Part shown: positions 1 to 8,005 of the stretch, piece after piece
How the letters are laid out: every line of letters begins with the position of its first letter
How positions within the stretch are numbered: the stretch's first letter is position 1
Assembly (NCBI GenBank): GCA_945864765.1
Contig: CAMBDR010000008.1
Coordinates: forward strand, 1-20,425
Length of the DNA stretch: 20,425 nucleotides
From: Janthinobacterium lividum
GTDB lineage: Bacteria > Pseudomonadota > Gammaproteobacteria > Burkholderiales > Burkholderiaceae_D
Direction: 5' to 3'
Position numbers and translations under genes: made by a program
The notes under the pieces: model-generated
What the model was told of the DNA's origin: nothing
The model's input: the letters and a program-made list of their open reading frames with translations, nothing else
Database searches by the model: none

Positions 1-250
1 CCCATTCATCCCAAATTGAAACACCGTTCTGCTTCAAATACGCAATATTGGTGGTGCCAGCCAAAAACCAGATTAATTCATGAACAATCGATTTAAGGTG
101 TAGTTTTTTGGTGGTCAGCAAGGGAAACCCTTCGCTTAGCGCAAAGCGCATTTGATACCCAAATACCGAGCGCGTACCCGTCCCGGTGCGGTCAGTTTTG
201 ACGGTGCCATGTTGTTGCACATGGCGCATGAAATCGAGATAGGCGCGCAT
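1..250 (-). CDS. thyA: Thymidylate synthase, N-terminal part (cut by window edge)
   Basis: Thymidylate synthase methylates dUMP to dTMP in the cytoplasm, using methylene-tetrahydrofolate. The reverse strand from the ATG at 250 reads about 83 codons without a stop and runs off the left edge. The visible part matches the ThyA N-terminus: DRTGTGT at residues 20-26 (Arg21 is the phosphate-binding arginine of the family), the FPLLTTKK stretch, the HELIWFL helix, and NIAYL followed by IWDEW near residue 80. The catalytic cysteine lies in the missing C-terminal part. The LysR gene lies 94 bases upstream on the same strand. A TAAAAT box at 277-282 (minus) could be a -10 element about 27 bases before the start, but I see no good -35. 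No strong ribosome binding site is visible. The family assignment is firm. Confidence 0.96.
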   Translation of the reverse strand, partial: MRAYLDFMRHVQQHGTVKTDRTGTGTRSVFGYQMRFALSEGFPLLTTKKLHLKSIVHELIWFLAGTTNIAYLKQNGVSIWDEW

Positions 251-344
251 TGAAAGTCTTTCGCAAAGAATCCGCTATTTTAGCCGGAAACAAAAACGCA
301 GGTATCAGGACAGCGTTTCATATTCACCACCTCGGGCTTGATAT

Positions 345-1250
345 TTACATCTTGCGCCAAAACTCGGATTGGGCAAATGCATTACGTAAAAAATCGACGA
401 AGGCACGAATTCGTAAGGGCAGGTGGCGGCGTTGGGTAAACAGCGCATAAATATCATTGCCAGGGGAGGCGTAATCGTCCAGTAGCGTGACCAATTCTCC
501 GGCTTCAATGGCGGCACCCACTTCCCACATCGAACGCCAGGCCAAACCTTTGCCAGCGAGCGCCCAGTGATGGAGCACTTCACCATCATTGCACACCATA
601 TTGCCATTGACTTTGAGCGTGACATTTTTTCCCTGCTGCCGAAACGTCCAGCCGCGCTGGGAACCGTCACTACTAAAGGCCAGGCAATTATGGCGACTTA
701 AATCGTCCGGCGTGGCTGGCGTGCCGTAGCGTTTGATATAGGCAGGGGAGGCCACCACCACCCGTTTGTTGGCCGCCAATTTGACACCGATCAGGTTGGA
801 GTCCGATAATTCGGCAATCCGAATCGCGACATCAATGCCCTCGTCGATTAAATCCACCACACGGTCGTTCAAATGCAACACCAAATTCACATGGCGGTGC
901 TCGGCTAAAAAAGAGGGTAGCAGCGGCGCAATATGCTGACGACCAAAACCAGCGGGCGCGGTAATCACCAATTGCCCACTGGCTTTGGCACTGCGCTCAG
1001 AGACGGCTGCTTCGGCATGCGCCAACTCGGCCAAAATACGCTGGCAATCTTCCAAAAACGCGCTGCCTTCATCGGTCAGCGCGATTTTGCGCGTGGTTCG
1101 TTGTAAAAGTTTTACACCCAGGCGCTCTTCCAGCGCATCCAACCGACGACCAATCATGGCCGGCGCAATGCCTTCGGCACGGGCGGCAGCCGATAAGCTG
1201 CCCTTGGCCAACACTTCGACAAAAGTAGAAATTTGCTTGAATTGATCCAT
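345..1250 (-). CDS. LysR-family transcriptional regulator, divergent from aceB
   Basis: A 301-residue protein of typical LysR length. Residues 1-60 form the winged helix-turn-helix (SLSAAARAEGIAPAMIGRRL then LGVKLLQRTTR). From about residue 90 there is the two-lobed effector-binding domain, starting SGQLVITAPAGFGR and including the DVAIRI strand. LysR proteins bind as tetramers at T-N11-A type palindromes and often control a divergent gene while repressing themselves. The gene starts 209 bases from aceB on the opposite strand, so malate synthase or acetate/glyoxylate metabolism is the natural target guess; the sequence cannot show the effector. The start is the first ATG, which begins the conserved MDQFKQISTFVEV stretch; there is no clear Shine-Dalgarno site. 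thyA follows on the same strand and is probably functionally unrelated. Confidence 0.93.
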   Translation of the reverse strand: MDQFKQISTFVEVLAKGSLSAAARAEGIAPAMIGRRLDALEERLGVKLLQRTTRKIALTDEGSAFLEDCQRILAELAHAEAAVSERSAKASGQLVITAPAGFGRQHIAPLLPSFLAEHRHVNLVLHLNDRVVDLIDEGIDVAIRIAELSDSNLIGVKLAANKRVVVASPAYIKRYGTPATPDDLSRHNCLAFSSDGSQRGWTFRQQGKNVTLKVNGNMVCNDGEVLHHWALAGKGLAWRSMWEVGAAIEAGELVTLLDDYASPGNDIYALFTQRRHLPLRIRAFVDFLRNAFAQSEFWRKM

Positions 1251-1376
1251 ACACGTGATTTATTGGGCGAACTGTCGTACAGTATTTGCTCGGGGAAGAA
1301 CCGGGGGTAATTGTATTTCATTTGAGACTAAAACGAAACAATGAAGTGATAAAAAGGCCCACTTATGTGTATTTAT

Positions 1377-1392
1377 ATTGAATATACTCAAT
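1377..1392. promoter_or_regulatory. Candidate LysR-type operator between lysR-like gene and aceB
   Basis: ATTGAATATACTCAAT is an inverted repeat in which 7 of 8 positions pair, and it contains T-N11-A, the usual LysR recognition shape. It lies 68 bases before the aceB ATG, in the spacer shared with the divergent regulator. A second inverted repeat, ACTGT-CGT-ACAGT, lies at 1271-1283, about 20 bases from the regulator's start, and could serve autoregulation. Binding by this regulator is an inference from position and symmetry. Confidence 0.42.
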
Positions 1393-1459
1393 TTTCGCCA
1401 GAATGCAACAGATCACGCCCCCAGCAACAACTTTATTTTTTTATTCACAGGAGCACACG

Positions 1460-3058
1460 ATGACGCAATCCATGCAACAAATCACTATTCCGCAAGGCAT
1501 GCAAATTACCGGAGAAATCAAGCCCGGATTTGAAAAAATCCTCACGCCTGAGGCTTTGAACTTTGTGTTGAAGTTAAGCCGTGCGTTTGAGTCGCGGCGG
1601 CAAGCTTTGTTGGCAGCGCGGGTCGAGCGTGCTGCACGGCTGGATGCAGGGGAGAAACTGGATTTTTTAGCCGAAACGGCCCATGTGCGCGCGGGTGATT
1701 GGACGATTGCACCGATCCCGCCTGCATTGCAATGCCGCCGGGTTGAAATTACTGGCCCGGTCGAACGGAAAATGGTGATCAATGCCTTAAATTCCGGCGC
1801 AGACAGCTATATGACCGATTTTGAAGATTCCAATACACCCAACTGGGACAATCAAATCACCGGGCAACTGAATATGATGGAAGCGGTGCGCAAAACCATT
1901 TCGATGGAGCAAAATGGCAAATCGTATCGCTTGAATGATAAGGTGGCAACCTTGGTGGTTCGTCCGCGCGGTTGGCATCTGGATGAAAAGCATGTGCTGG
2001 TGGATGGCAAACGGGTTTCCGGCGGGATTTTTGATTTTGCGCTGTTCTTGTTCCATAACGCCAAAGAACAATTGGCGCGCGGGGCCGGGCCGTATTTTTA
2101 CCTGCCGAAAATGGAATCGCATTTGGAAGCGCGTTTGTGGAATGATATTTTTGTCATGGCGCAAAACGAGATCGGCTTGCCACAAGGCACCATCAAGGGC
2201 ACGGTATTGATTGAAACCATCCTTGCTGCGTTTGAAATGGATGAAATTTTGTATGAATTACGCGAACATAGCTCGGGTTTGAATGCGGGTCGCTGGGATT
2301 ATATTTTCTCATGCATCAAGAAATTTAAATCTGACAAAGATTTCTGCCTGGCAGATCGCGCCAAAGTCACGATGACTGCGCCTTTCATGCGTGCCTACGC
2401 CTTGTTATTGTTAAAAACCTGCCACCGTCGCAATGCGCCCGCCATTGGTGGTATGGCCGCTTTGATTCCGATCAAGAATGACCCTGAGAAAAATGAAGTC
2501 GCCATGGGCGGCGTGCGCAATGATAAAGCACGTGACGCCACCGATGGTTATGATGGTGGTTGGGTCGCCCATCCTGGCCTGGTTGAAATCGCCATGACTG
2601 AATTTAAAAAGGTGCTGGGTGACAAACCGAACCAAATCGACAAACAGCGCATGGACGTGAACCCGACTGCGGCCGATTTGCTCAGCTTTCAACCAGAAAC
2701 GCCCATCACCGAAGCGGGTTTGCGCTATAACATCAATGTCGGGATTCACTATTTGGGTAGTTGGTTGGCGGGCAATGGTTGCGTGCCAATTCATAATTTG
2801 ATGGAAGATGCCGCGACCGCTGAAATTAGTCGTTCGCAAGTGTGGCAATGGATACGCTCGGCCAAAGGTGTGTTGGAAGATGGCCGCAAAGTAAGCATGG
2901 AGATGGTGCATGCGATGATACCGGAAGAATTGGCCAAGGTGCAAGCGATTATGGGCGATGGCGCAACTTACCCACGCGCGGCTGAAATTTTCAATAAAAT
3001 GGTATCGCAAGATGCGTTTGAAGAATTTTTGACTTTGCCACTGTATGAAGAAATTTAA
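1460..3058 (+). CDS. aceB: Malate synthase A
   Basis: Malate synthase condenses glyoxylate with acetyl-CoA to give malate, the second step of the glyoxylate bypass, needed for growth on acetate and other C2 sources. The protein is 532 residues, close to the usual 530-540 of the A isoform. The family signature REHSSGLNAGRWDYIF lies near residue 267 and a DFEDSNTP motif near residue 120. An open frame continues upstream to an ATG at 1403, but the ATG at 1460 is preferred because AGGAG stands at 1449-1453, six bases before it, and because it gives the family length. The isocitrate lyase gene is not in the window. The gene ends 28 bases before a strong hairpin terminator. Regulation by the divergent LysR protein is likely but not shown. 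Confidence 0.97.
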   Translation: MTQSMQQITIPQGMQITGEIKPGFEKILTPEALNFVLKLSRAFESRRQALLAARVERAARLDAGEKLDFLAETAHVRAGDWTIAPIPPALQCRRVEITGPVERKMVINALNSGADSYMTDFEDSNTPNWDNQITGQLNMMEAVRKTISMEQNGKSYRLNDKVATLVVRPRGWHLDEKHVLVDGKRVSGGIFDFALFLFHNAKEQLARGAGPYFYLPKMESHLEARLWNDIFVMAQNEIGLPQGTIKGTVLIETILAAFEMDEILYELREHSSGLNAGRWDYIFSCIKKFKSDKDFCLADRAKVTMTAPFMRAYALLLLKTCHRRNAPAIGGMAALIPIKNDPEKNEVAMGGVRNDKARDATDGYDGGWVAHPGLVEIAMTEFKKVLGDKPNQIDKQRMDVNPTAADLLSFQPETPITEAGLRYNINVGIHYLGSWLAGNGCVPIHNLMEDAATAEISRSQVWQWIRSAKGVLEDGRKVSMEMVHAMIPEELAKVQAIMGDGATYPRAAEIFNKMVSQDAFEEFLTLPLYEEI

Positions 3059-3086
3059 ACCCTGACCGTTTAACAGGCGTTTGTAT

Positions 3087-3113
3087 AAAAAAGGGGCCAT
3101 CGGCCCCTTTTTT
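3087..3113. terminator. Bidirectional rho-independent terminator between aceB and the hybrid kinase gene
   Basis: A perfect stem GGGGCC (3093-3098), loop ATC, GGCCCC (3102-3107) is flanked by six A on the left and six T on the right. It therefore reads as an intrinsic terminator on both strands and sits between the 3' ends of two convergent genes (stop codons at 3058 and 3134). Confidence 0.9.
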
Positions 3114-3133
3114 AACGTGTGTTGCAACCAGGC

Positions 3134-6100
3134 TCAGGGTTGAACGACTGGTTGAACGACGGCTTGAACTTCGGGCTGGGTTCCACCCTGAATCTGTTTG
3201 AAGCCATCCAGTTTGCGATGGGCTTCGGTAATAATAAACTGTTCAAATTTATCTGCAGGTATCGGTTTGGACAGGTAGTAGCCTTGCAAAATATCACAAT
3301 TTTGTTCGCGCAAGAAACGTAATTGGGCTTCCGTTTCCACCCCTTCAGCAACCACTTCCAGACGTAAGCTGTGTGCCAGTGCGATAATACCAGTCACGAT
3401 GGCCGCATCGTCGGCATCGTCCGGCGTATCCTGGACAAAAGAGCGGTCAATTTTGATGATATCCACCGGGAAGCGTTTTAAATACGACAGCGACGAATAG
3501 CCCGTACCAAAGTCATCAATCGACAAGCGTAAGCCGATGGTGCGCAATTCGTGCAAGGCCTGCAGCGTATCCTGGGCATTTTCCATCAAGGTGCTCTCGG
3601 TAATTTCCAATTCGAGCAAATGCGCGGGCAAACCTGTATCGTGCAAGGCTTGTTGTACGGTTTTGGTAAAGTCTTTTTGTAACAATTGCCGTACCGATAA
3701 GTTCACCGCCACCCGCATTTCAGGTAAGCCTGAACTGATCCAGGTTTGCAACTGGGCGCAGGCGGTACGCAATACCCATTCGCCCAGGCGATTGATCAAG
3801 CCAATTTCTTCTGCCAAAGGAATAAATTCGACGGGTGAAACAAAGCCACGGGTTGGATGGCTCCAGCGCACCAAGGCTTCCATACCAATCAAATCGCCCG
3901 TATCAAAACGTGCCTGCGGTTGGTAAAATACTTCGAGTTCTTCATTTTCCAGCGCACGACGCAAATCGCTTTCGAGGCGGACATGCTCCGAAATCGAATG
4001 CTCCATTGAGGCTTCAAAGAACTGGAACCCGGTATTGGTTTTCTTGGCCCGATACATGGCCGTATCCGCATGTTTGACCAGGGTGCCGACATCGCTGCCA
4101 TCATTGGGATACATGGCAATACCCACGCTGCTGGTGACAAAAATATCATGGCCATCAATTTGGAAGGGGGCAGCCAATACCCGGCAGATGTTTTGTGCGG
4201 CCGAGGCGGCGGCGGCCGGACCATCGATTTCAGCCAACACCACGGTAAATTCATCGCCCCCCAGGCGCGCAACACAATCGACATTGCGCACGCTACGCCG
4301 CACGCGTTGCGCTACCGCAACGAGTAAACGGTCACCGACATCATGGCCGAGGTTGTCGTTCACATATTTAAAGCGATCCAGATCAAGGAATAAGACCGCG
4401 ACATGGGTCGAGTTGGTTTCGGCTTGCTCCAGGCTTTGCGCCAATTGATCAAAGAACAAGGTGCGATTGGGCAAACCGGTGAGCAAATCGTTGTAAGCCA
4501 GATGGCGAATCCGTTTTTCAGCCCGGTTGGCTTCAATAATGCGCCTGACCCGTTGCGACAACACGGCAAAGTGAATCGGCTTGGGAATATAGTCGCTGGC
4601 ACCAGCAGCAAAGGCGCGTTCAACCGATAAATTATCTTCCAGGCCGGTAATCATCAGCACGGGGATGGCGCGGCCGTTCGGTAATTCCTGAATGCGGGCG
4701 CAAGCGGTAAAACCGTCCATGATAGGCATCACCGCATCCATCAAAATCACATCTGGCTGGAAGCGTTTGAGCATCATTAACGCTTGCTGCCCGTCGGATG
4801 CTTCTTCGACCCGGAAGCCATCACGTTTCAGGGTGTGGGCCAGCGCGCTACGGGTACTACGATCATCGTCCACCACCAAAACTTGGGCCAACTCTTCTTC
4901 AATTTTGGGATCGAGATCATCTTCAATCGAAACTTCCTTGCTGAGAATAACGGCGACGCTATCAAAGGCCAGCCGCAGTCTGGGCAGCAGCGGGGTAATT
5001 TCGACAATTTGCCCTTCGAGTGCCAGTTCTTCTGCCTGTTTGGCTATTTGAGCCAAATTGGTGGCACCCAGATTGCTACTGCTGCCCTTGACGGCATGCG
5101 CCATCTGGCGTGCAATATCGGCATTGTTTTCTTTCACCGCTTGCTCAAGCCGGGACAGGTAGTTGGGCGTATCTTCCAGGAATGGCGATACCGCCTGTTC
5201 CAGCGCAGGGCCGAGAATTTCGCGCAATTTATCAAATGCCACATGATCCAGCGGCCCATCCGGACCTTCGTCCAGTTGACGTTCAGGCAAGGGCGATTGC
5301 GCGCGTTCTTCGATTGTGCCGCGTGGCAACCAAAGTTCCAATTTTTGGCGTAATTCCACCAAGGTAATCGGCTTGGCCAAATAATCATCCATACCCGCTG
5401 CCAGGCATTTTTCGGCATCACCGCGTTGGGTATTGGCGGTCATTGCCACAATCGGAGTACGTCGTCCGGTTGATTCCTCCTGATTGCGAATATGCGCGGT
5501 CGATTCATAACCGTCCATTTCCGGCATGCTGCAATCCATTAAAATCAAATCGAAGCGATGTTGCCGCGCCGCTTCCATGGCTTCCCGGCCATTGGAGGCA
5601 AATTCGCATGAACAGCCATTCATGGCCAGCATGCCAGCAGCAACCATTTGGTTGGTTCGGTTATCTTCTGCCACCAGAATGCGAAAATCTTTACGGGAAG
5701 AAGCGGTATTGGTACTCGGGGTGATACCCCCAACCGGATTGGGGGCTTGAGCCGGTGCTTCGAGTAATAAATCGCTGATGGCATCAAGCAGGCGGTCAAG
5801 CCGCAAGGGCTTACCTAAAATCGCATCGGTGCCCGGCGGTGTCGTGCTGGATGGCGAGCTATAACGATCCAATACCAATAACCGTGGAGGAACGCCGATA
5901 CTATCAGCACGGATACGCCGTGCCAAGTCGATGCCACTATCGTCAGTTGCGCCAATATCCATAATGATCACGCTATAGGGGCGGATATCCTGTTTGGCGC
6001 GTCGTAATTCAGCAACAGCTTCGGTGCCGTTGCGCACGGTATGGCAGATCATGCCGTGTGGCGTCAAGTTTTGCTCCATGAAACCGCGCACGATTTCACT

Positions 6101-7663
6101 CTCATCCACCACCAGGACACGCATGCCTTGCAAGGCGCGATCCTCTGGACGGCTCGGTTTGGCTTCACCGGGTTTGCAGCGGATGGTAAAGAAGAAGGTG
6201 GTGCCTTTGCCCAATTGGCTGGCTACCCCAATTTCCCCGCCCAAAAGCCCTACCAATTGTTTGCAAATGGCCAAGCCCAAGCCGGTTCCACCATATTTAC
6301 GCGTAGTGGACGGATCAGCTTGCGCAAACGATTCAAATACATGTTGTACTGCATCGCTATTCATGCCAATGCCAGTATCGCTGACTTCAAAATGCAAGCG
6401 GAAAGCACTGTCATTATCTGTTGCGCAAGAGATACGCACCGCCACTTCACCATGCTCGGTGAATTTCACCGCATTGCCGATCAAATTAATCAAAATTTGG
6501 CGCAAGCGTAAAGAATCGCCCTTAATTTGGGCTGGCACATCGGGGCTAATCAGGTAACCCAACTCAAGGCCTTTTTGCTGAGCATGTTTGGCAATCAAAT
6601 CGATCACTTCTTCCATTAATTTGCGCAGATCAAAGTCGAGTTCTTCCAACTCCAGTTTGCCCGCTTCCATTTTGGAAAAATCGAGAATGTTATTGATTAA
6701 TTCGATCAGGGTGCGCGAAGAATTCCATGCCACGTCAACGCATTCCTGTTGGCGCTTGGTGAGATTCATTTCTTTTAGCATGTCGAGCATACCGACCACG
6801 CCGTTTAACGGGGTGCGCACCTCATGGCTGACTGTTGCTGCAAATTGCGCTTTCATCAGGGCCATGTTGACGGCTTTGTCGCGTGATTGTTTCAGCTCGG
6901 CTTCACGTTCTTCCAACACATTCATCATTTTATTAAATGCCAGGGCCATGTCGATCAAATCACGCGGCCCGTGTGGCGCAGCACGCATACCCGATTCACC
7001 TGACTCTGCGCGGCGCATTAAATCCGACAGGGCATTGAGTGGGTTGATCATATGGCGCGCGAGAATACGCAGTAAGATGAGTAAGGCCGCAGCAAAAGCA
7101 AAGCTGATCAGCATGTTGCCAAATAACAATGTCCGTGTCAGTTTATTTAAGGCTGCGCGGCTCACATTAATATGGACATAGCCCGCCAACTTGGGTTGCT
7201 TCGTTTCCGCGTCAAAGGGCGAGGATTCTTCCGATTGGGTTTCATAAACCGGCGCACCAAAACGCCACACTTCATCCGTTTCTTGCTCCAGTGTGGCAGA
7301 GGATAAGGTTCTGGGTGCCTGTTTCGACAGGGTTGGATTGACCGCATCTTTCCTTGCCTGTGTAATCAGCGATTTGTGATCGGGGTAGGCAACTTCAACT
7401 TCAACCACATCGGGAAACGATAAGGCTGCGGTAATCGCCGGACGAGCATTTTCGGCCGAACGATAGAGTAAGGCCAGCCTGCTTTGCTCAGCGAAGGTTT
7501 CTACCAGGCGCCTGCCTGTGGCAATAGAATTTTCGGTGATGCGGCGACGCGCCTCGTAGGAATTAATCACCGAGGAAAAAAGCGCCAAGCCCAAAATAGC
7601 GGCAGAGACGACAACGGTCAATTGGCGGCGGAAGCCGGTACGACGTAAGTAATCACGAAACAT
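3134..7663 (-). CDS. Membrane hybrid histidine kinase with REC-REC-HPt-REC-GGDEF-EAL output
   Basis: A 1509-residue inner-membrane signalling protein. Order of parts: TM1 about 15-33; an extracytoplasmic sensor about 35-178, CHASE8-like in pattern; TM2 about 180-200; HAMP about 200-255; HisKA with His280 (ATVSHEVRTPLNG); ATPase domain with N box 396-401, DTGIGM 429-434 and GGTGLGL 458-464; REC1 about 513-635, partly degenerate; REC2 about 660-778 with Asp710 and Lys764; HPt with His856 in HAVKG; REC3 about 926-1040 with Asp976 and Lys1028; GGDEF 1135-1139 with an RxxD inhibitory site at 1126-1129; EAL domain from Glu1262 with Asn1321, Glu1353, DDFGTG 1383-1388, Lys1404, Glu1440 and Gln1460. 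Every motif for kinase activity, phosphotransfer, c-di-GMP synthesis and c-di-GMP hydrolysis is present. The likely relay is His280 to Asp710 to His856 to Asp976, setting the cyclase/phosphodiesterase balance. The tail is a V-Q-P repeat. Two solute-binding protein genes lie upstream and may provide the input. The start lacks a good Shine-Dalgarno site. Confidence 0.95.
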   Translation of the reverse strand: MFRDYLRRTGFRRQLTVVVSAAILGLALFSSVINSYEARRRITENSIATGRRLVETFAEQSRLALLYRSAENARPAITAALSFPDVVEVEVAYPDHKSLITQARKDAVNPTLSKQAPRTLSSATLEQETDEVWRFGAPVYETQSEESSPFDAETKQPKLAGYVHINVSRAALNKLTRTLLFGNMLISFAFAAALLILLRILARHMINPLNALSDLMRRAESGESGMRAAPHGPRDLIDMALAFNKMMNVLEEREAELKQSRDKAVNMALMKAQFAATVSHEVRTPLNGVVGMLDMLKEMNLTKRQQECVDVAWNSSRTLIELINNILDFSKMEAGKLELEELDFDLRKLMEEVIDLIAKHAQQKGLELGYLISPDVPAQIKGDSLRLRQILINLIGNAVKFTEHGEVAVRISCATDNDSAFRLHFEVSDTGIGMNSDAVQHVFESFAQADPSTTRKYGGTGLGLAICKQLVGLLGGEIGVASQLGKGTTFFFTIRCKPGEAKPSRPEDRALQGMRVLVVDESEIVRGFMEQNLTPHGMICHTVRNGTEAVAELRRAKQDIRPYSVIIMDIGATDDSGIDLARRIRADSIGVPPRLLVLDRYSSPSSTTPPGTDAILGKPLRLDRLLDAISDLLLEAPAQAPNPVGGITPSTNTASSRKDFRILVAEDNRTNQMVAAGMLAMNGCSCEFASNGREAMEAARQHRFDLILMDCSMPEMDGYESTAHIRNQEESTGRRTPIVAMTANTQRGDAEKCLAAGMDDYLAKPITLVELRQKLELWLPRGTIEERAQSPLPERQLDEGPDGPLDHVAFDKLREILGPALEQAVSPFLEDTPNYLSRLEQAVKENNADIARQMAHAVKGSSSNLGATNLAQIAKQAEELALEGQIVEITPLLPRLRLAFDSVAVILSKEVSIEDDLDPKIEEELAQVLVVDDDRSTRSALAHTLKRDGFRVEEASDGQQALMMLKRFQPDVILMDAVMPIMDGFTACARIQELPNGRAIPVLMITGLEDNLSVERAFAAGASDYIPKPIHFAVLSQRVRRIIEANRAEKRIRHLAYNDLLTGLPNRTLFFDQLAQSLEQAETNSTHVAVLFLDLDRFKYVNDNLGHDVGDRLLVAVAQRVRRSVRNVDCVARLGGDEFTVVLAEIDGPAAAASAAQNICRVLAAPFQIDGHDIFVTSSVGIAMYPNDGSDVGTLVKHADTAMYRAKKTNTGFQFFEASMEHSISEHVRLESDLRRALENEELEVFYQPQARFDTGDLIGMEALVRWSHPTRGFVSPVEFIPLAEEIGLINRLGEWVLRTACAQLQTWISSGLPEMRVAVNLSVRQLLQKDFTKTVQQALHDTGLPAHLLELEITESTLMENAQDTLQALHELRTIGLRLSIDDFGTGYSSLSYLKRFPVDIIKIDRSFVQDTPDDADDAAIVTGIIALAHSLRLEVVAEGVETEAQLRFLREQNCDILQGYYLSKPIPADKFEQFIITEAHRKLDGFKQIQGGTQPEVQAVVQPVVQP
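3138..3173 (-). repeat. 12-base tandem repeat encoding the kinase C-terminal tail
   Basis: GGTTGAACGACT (3138-3149) is followed by GGTTGAACGACG (3150-3161) and a diverged third copy (3162-3173). On the minus strand these encode the last residues of the hybrid kinase as a repeating V-V-Q-P/A tail beyond the EAL domain. This is a likely site of length variation by slippage. Confidence 0.7.
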
Positions 7664-7770
7664 TGGTTAGTCGCCAACAGTCAGAATGCATGAAAGAAAA
7701 TAGTCATGGGTGACGGTTCCTTGTGGTTCACGTTGGATCTCCGTTCAGTTTTTGGGTTGGTAACCATCCC

Positions 7771-7798
7771 CTTATATTTTGCGTATTGGGTGATTCAA
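7771..7798 (-). promoter_or_regulatory. Possible promoter of the hybrid kinase gene
   Basis: Reading the minus strand, TTGAAT (7798-7793) and TATAAG (7776-7771) are separated by 16 bases, matching the sigma-70 consensus at 4 of 6 and 5 of 6 positions. Transcription would begin near 7764, giving a leader of about 100 bases before the ATG at 7663. This is a consensus match only. Confidence 0.35.
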
Positions 7799-7821
7799 AA
7801 TGAAGATCCAAAATGAAGATC
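7796..7821. repeat. Exact 13-base tandem duplication
   Basis: CAAAATGAAGATC occurs twice head to tail (7796-7808 and 7809-7821). It borders and overlaps the possible -35 element of the kinase promoter, so copy number could alter an upstream binding site. It may equally be a neutral slippage product. Confidence 0.85.
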
Positions 7822-8005
7822 CAATCGCAAGCCGAAATGGTTACGCTTCCCATTAGGATCATTGTGCCCGAATTCCGCTGTCATAGGTTGATAATTGGCT
7901 AAAAATGAGGTAAAAGCGTGTTCCCGGGTCTATCATTTTTGCATCATATCCTCATAAAAAACAGAATCAGCCACAGTATTCAGATCGGTTCAATAAAACT
8001 ATACC

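Larger units (their letters stand above)
7664..8005. other. 342-base intergenic region upstream of the hybrid kinase gene
   Basis: No credible coding sequence is seen here. It separates the stop of the proximal solute-binding gene from the start of the kinase gene. Its only notable contents are an exact 13-base tandem duplication (7796-7821) and a possible minus-strand promoter (7771-7798). No clear terminator hairpin follows the solute-binding gene, so read-through into the kinase gene is possible. Confidence 0.6.

Noticed and set aside
250..450. 66-codon plus-strand open frame between thyA and the LysR gene
   Set aside because: It overlaps the 3' end of the LysR gene antisense, has a highly basic unrecognised product and no ribosome binding site.
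2411..3127. 238-codon minus-strand open frame inside aceB
   Set aside because: It is antisense to a certain malate synthase gene, runs across the terminator, and its product is rich in His/Phe without any family pattern; it looks like a codon-bias shadow.
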